In this document: in pieces, positions 13,179-14,713 of the stretch | Position numbering within the stretch: the first letter of the stretch is position 1 | Layout of the letters: each line of letters opens with the position of its first letter | Notes under the pieces: generated by a model | Told to the model about the DNA's origin: nothing | The model's database searches: none | The model's input: the letters and a program-made list of their open reading frames with translations, nothing else | From: JBBROS01 sp964246015 | GTDB lineage: Bacteria; Pseudomonadota; Alphaproteobacteria; Acetobacterales; Acetobacteraceae | DNA length: 14,713 bases | Direction: 5' to 3' | Assembly (NCBI GenBank): GCA_964246015.1 | Contig: CAXTPG010000107.1 | Location: forward strand, 1 to 14,713 | Made by a program: the position numbers and the translations under genes

Positions 13179-13595
13179 TCAGATGAGGCAGAGGGCTCGT
13201 AATTCGTTTCGGAGGGCGGGAGGCATGGCTTCGGGGGCGAGGTCGGCGTCGGTGAGGTCGGGTGGGGCGGCAGCCGGGTCGAGGTAGCGCCAGCCCTGGA
13301 AGGGGCGGGTGGGGCGGCCTTCGACCTGGACGAGGGTGGGGTCGAGGACCAGGCCGGCGCAGGCGGAGCCGTCGTCCCACTGGTCGTCGGTGATGTCGAG
13401 GATGCGTTGGCGGAGGAGGGTGGCGCCGGCGATGACCCAGTAGATGCTGCCGCCGGCGGTGATCTCGTCGGCGCGGCGGGGGTGGTTGCGGGTCTGGTGG
13501 CGGAGGGGGATGCCGGCGGCGACGCGGGCGGCCTGGTGCTGGCGCATGTGGGCGATGTCGCGGATGCCGACGGCGAGCTTTGTCATGTGCAGCAT
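13179..13595 (-). CDS. DUF1489 family protein
   Basis: 138 residues from ATG at 13595. The N-terminus MLHMTKLAVGIRDI fits the family start; an upstream ATG at 13631 would add 12 residues without resemblance, and ATG at 13586 is also possible. Conserved parts visible are RRADEITAGGSIYWVIAG (about 40-57), RQRILDI (62-68), GLVLDPTLV (81-89) and RPFQGWRYLDPAAAPPDL (96-113). The function of DUF1489 is not established. It is a short soluble protein found, as far as I know, in Alphaproteobacteria, which is the best taxonomic hint in this window. It is divergent from phnM across a 142-base gap. Confidence 0.85.
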   Translation of the reverse strand: MLHMTKLAVGIRDIAHMRQHQAARVAAGIPLRHQTRNHPRRADEITAGGSIYWVIAGATLLRQRILDITDDQWDDGSACAGLVLDPTLVQVEGRPTRPFQGWRYLDPAAAPPDLTDADLAPEAMPPALRNELRALCLI

Positions 13596-13601
13596 GGGAC
13601 A

Positions 13602-13631
13602 GGAATAGGGGCGGGGTGGAGTCGGGTGCAA
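13602..13631 (-). promoter_or_regulatory. Candidate promoter of the DUF1489 gene
   Basis: TTGCAC (13631-13626) lies 36 bases before the chosen ATG on the minus strand, with TATTCC (13607-13602) 18 bases further on. The match is partial. The position parallels the TTGACA boxes before ksgA and the RNA methyltransferase gene. I see no other signal in 13632-13737. Confidence 0.25.
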
Positions 13632-13737
13632 GACGAGCGGGGGCCGGGCGCGCGATCACTCCGGGATTGGTCGGGGGTGCGGGTTGGGGCGGGGGCGGGC
13701 GCGGGGTAGAAGGCGGGGGCGGAACGGGGGCGGGTGG

Positions 13738-14713
13738 ATGTCGCTGCGGATCGAGGGCGGGATGGTGCTGCTGGCGGATGGGCTGGCGGCGGCGGATGTG
13801 GTGCTGGAGGACGGTGTGGTCGCGGCCGTGGGGGGTGGGCGGCCCGGGCGGCCGGGGCGGGTGCTGGACGCGCGGGGGTTATGGGTGCTGCCGGGGATCG
13901 TCGACCTGCATGGGGATGCGTTCGAGCGGCAGGTGCAGCCCCGGCCCGGGATCGCGTTCCCGATGGCGCTGGCGCTGCGGGATACCGAGGCGCAGCTGCT
14001 GGCGAGCGGGATCACGACGGCATTCCATGCGATCACGCTGTCCTGGGAGCCGGGGCTGCGGAGTGCGGCGGCGTGGACGGCGATGCTGGACGCGCTGGAT
14101 GCGCATATGGGGGCCTGCGACATGCGGGTTCACATGCGGTGGGAGCTGCACAACCTGGAGGCCCTGGAGGTCGCGCTGGCGGATGTGGCGGCGGGGCGGG
14201 TGGGGCTGGTTTCGTTCAACGACCACACGCCGTCGATCGTCCGGAAGCTGGAGACGGTGGCGGGGGCGGCGAAGTACAGCGAGCGGGCGATGATGGGGGT
14301 CGACGCGTTCCGGGCGCTGGCGGAGCGGGCGATGGCGCATGCGCCGGACGTGGCGGCGGCGGCGGCGCGGCTGGCGGCGGCGGCGCGGGCGCGGGGGTTG
14401 CCGATGGCGAGCCATGACGACGACACGATCGAGCGGCGGGCGCGGTTCCGGGCGCTGGGGGCGGGGATCTGCGAGTTTCCGATGGCGGAGGATGTGGGGG
14501 AGGAGGCGCGGGCGGCGGGGGAGGCGGTGGTGATGGGGTGCCCGAACGTAGTGCGGGGTGGGTCGCATCTGGGGTGGGCTTCGGCGGCGGCGCTGGCGGA
14601 GCGGGGCGTGTGCTCGGTGCTGGTGAGCGACTACTTCTATCCGGCGATGGCGGAGGCGGGGTTGCGGCTGGGGCGGGGGGTTTTGGGGATCGTGCGGGCG
14701 TGGGACCTGGTGA
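13738..14713 (+). CDS. phnM: PhnM, alpha-D-ribose 1-methylphosphonate 5-triphosphate diphosphatase (3' end outside window)
   Basis: An amidohydrolase-fold enzyme of the C-P lyase phosphonate pathway; it removes pyrophosphate from ribose methylphosphonate triphosphate before the lyase step. 325 codons are visible from ATG at 13738 and the frame is open at the window edge; E. coli PhnM has about 378 residues, so some 50 are missing. Motifs: LPGIVDLHGDAFERQ (51-65, metal ligands H58 and D60), SGITTAFHAIT (90-100), RVHMRWELH (130-138), FNDHTP (160-165), ASHDDDT (224-230), MGCPNVVRGGSH (266-277) and VSDYFYP (296-302). LHGDAFERQ and SWEPGLRS place it in a PhnM-like branch distinct from E. coli, where the first motif is LHTDNLDKF. 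No other phn genes lie upstream; they may follow downstream. Confidence 0.9.
   Translation, partial: MSLRIEGGMVLLADGLAAADVVLEDGVVAAVGGGRPGRPGRVLDARGLWVLPGIVDLHGDAFERQVQPRPGIAFPMALALRDTEAQLLASGITTAFHAITLSWEPGLRSAAAWTAMLDALDAHMGACDMRVHMRWELHNLEALEVALADVAAGRVGLVSFNDHTPSIVRKLETVAGAAKYSERAMMGVDAFRALAERAMAHAPDVAAAAARLAAAARARGLPMASHDDDTIERRARFRALGAGICEFPMAEDVGEEARAAGEAVVMGCPNVVRGGSHLGWASAAALAERGVCSVLVSDYFYPAMAEAGLRLGRGVLGIVRAWDLV

Overview
The window reads as chromosomal DNA of a very GC-rich alphaproteobacterium, plausibly of the Acetobacteraceae/Rhodospirillales type. The grounds are the dense GC-rich coding, a DUF1489 gene (a family I know essentially from Alphaproteobacteria), and short palindromic intergenic repeats built on CCCGGG. 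The genus is inference. The + strand is strongly G-rich over most of the window whichever strand carries the gene, so + genes use G-ending codons and - genes C-ending ones. This looks like replication-strand skew.

Layout. 1-170: hairpin-bearing spacer after an upstream gene outside the window. 171-3053 (+): the dppC-dppD-dppF end of a peptide/nickel-type ABC importer operon. 3060-4060: a patch without G skew that looks acquired. It holds an orphan open frame, a mazEF-type toxin-antitoxin pair (-) and a broken Uma2 nuclease remnant (+). 4174-7743 (-): a 594-residue protein of unusual design (ParB-like N-terminal domain, Pro/Ala linker, duplicated glycine-zipper C-terminus), a D-2-hydroxyacid dehydrogenase and a SpoU/TrmH-family RNA methyltransferase. 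7881-10862 (+): phosphoketolase and a nucleoside 2-deoxyribosyltransferase. 10840-11631 (-): ureidoglycine aminohydrolase (allE). 11676-12485 (+): rsmA/ksgA. 12486-12860: a repeat cluster (seven 34-bp units, then two 43-bp units). 12861-13595 (-): a small basic secreted peptide and a DUF1489 protein. 13738 to the end (+): phnM, cut by the window edge.

How they fit together. Most genes are ordinary metabolism or housekeeping: oligopeptide uptake, the phosphoketolase bypass yielding acetyl phosphate, nucleoside and ureide turnover, rRNA methylation and phosphonate use. They form small units rather than one pathway. The least ordinary item is the protein at 4174-5958, which resembles the architecture of polymorphic or contact-dependent effectors although no immunity gene is visible beside it. 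It borders the toxin-antitoxin/Uma2 patch. The repeat cluster between ksgA and the secreted peptide is the most striking non-coding structure.
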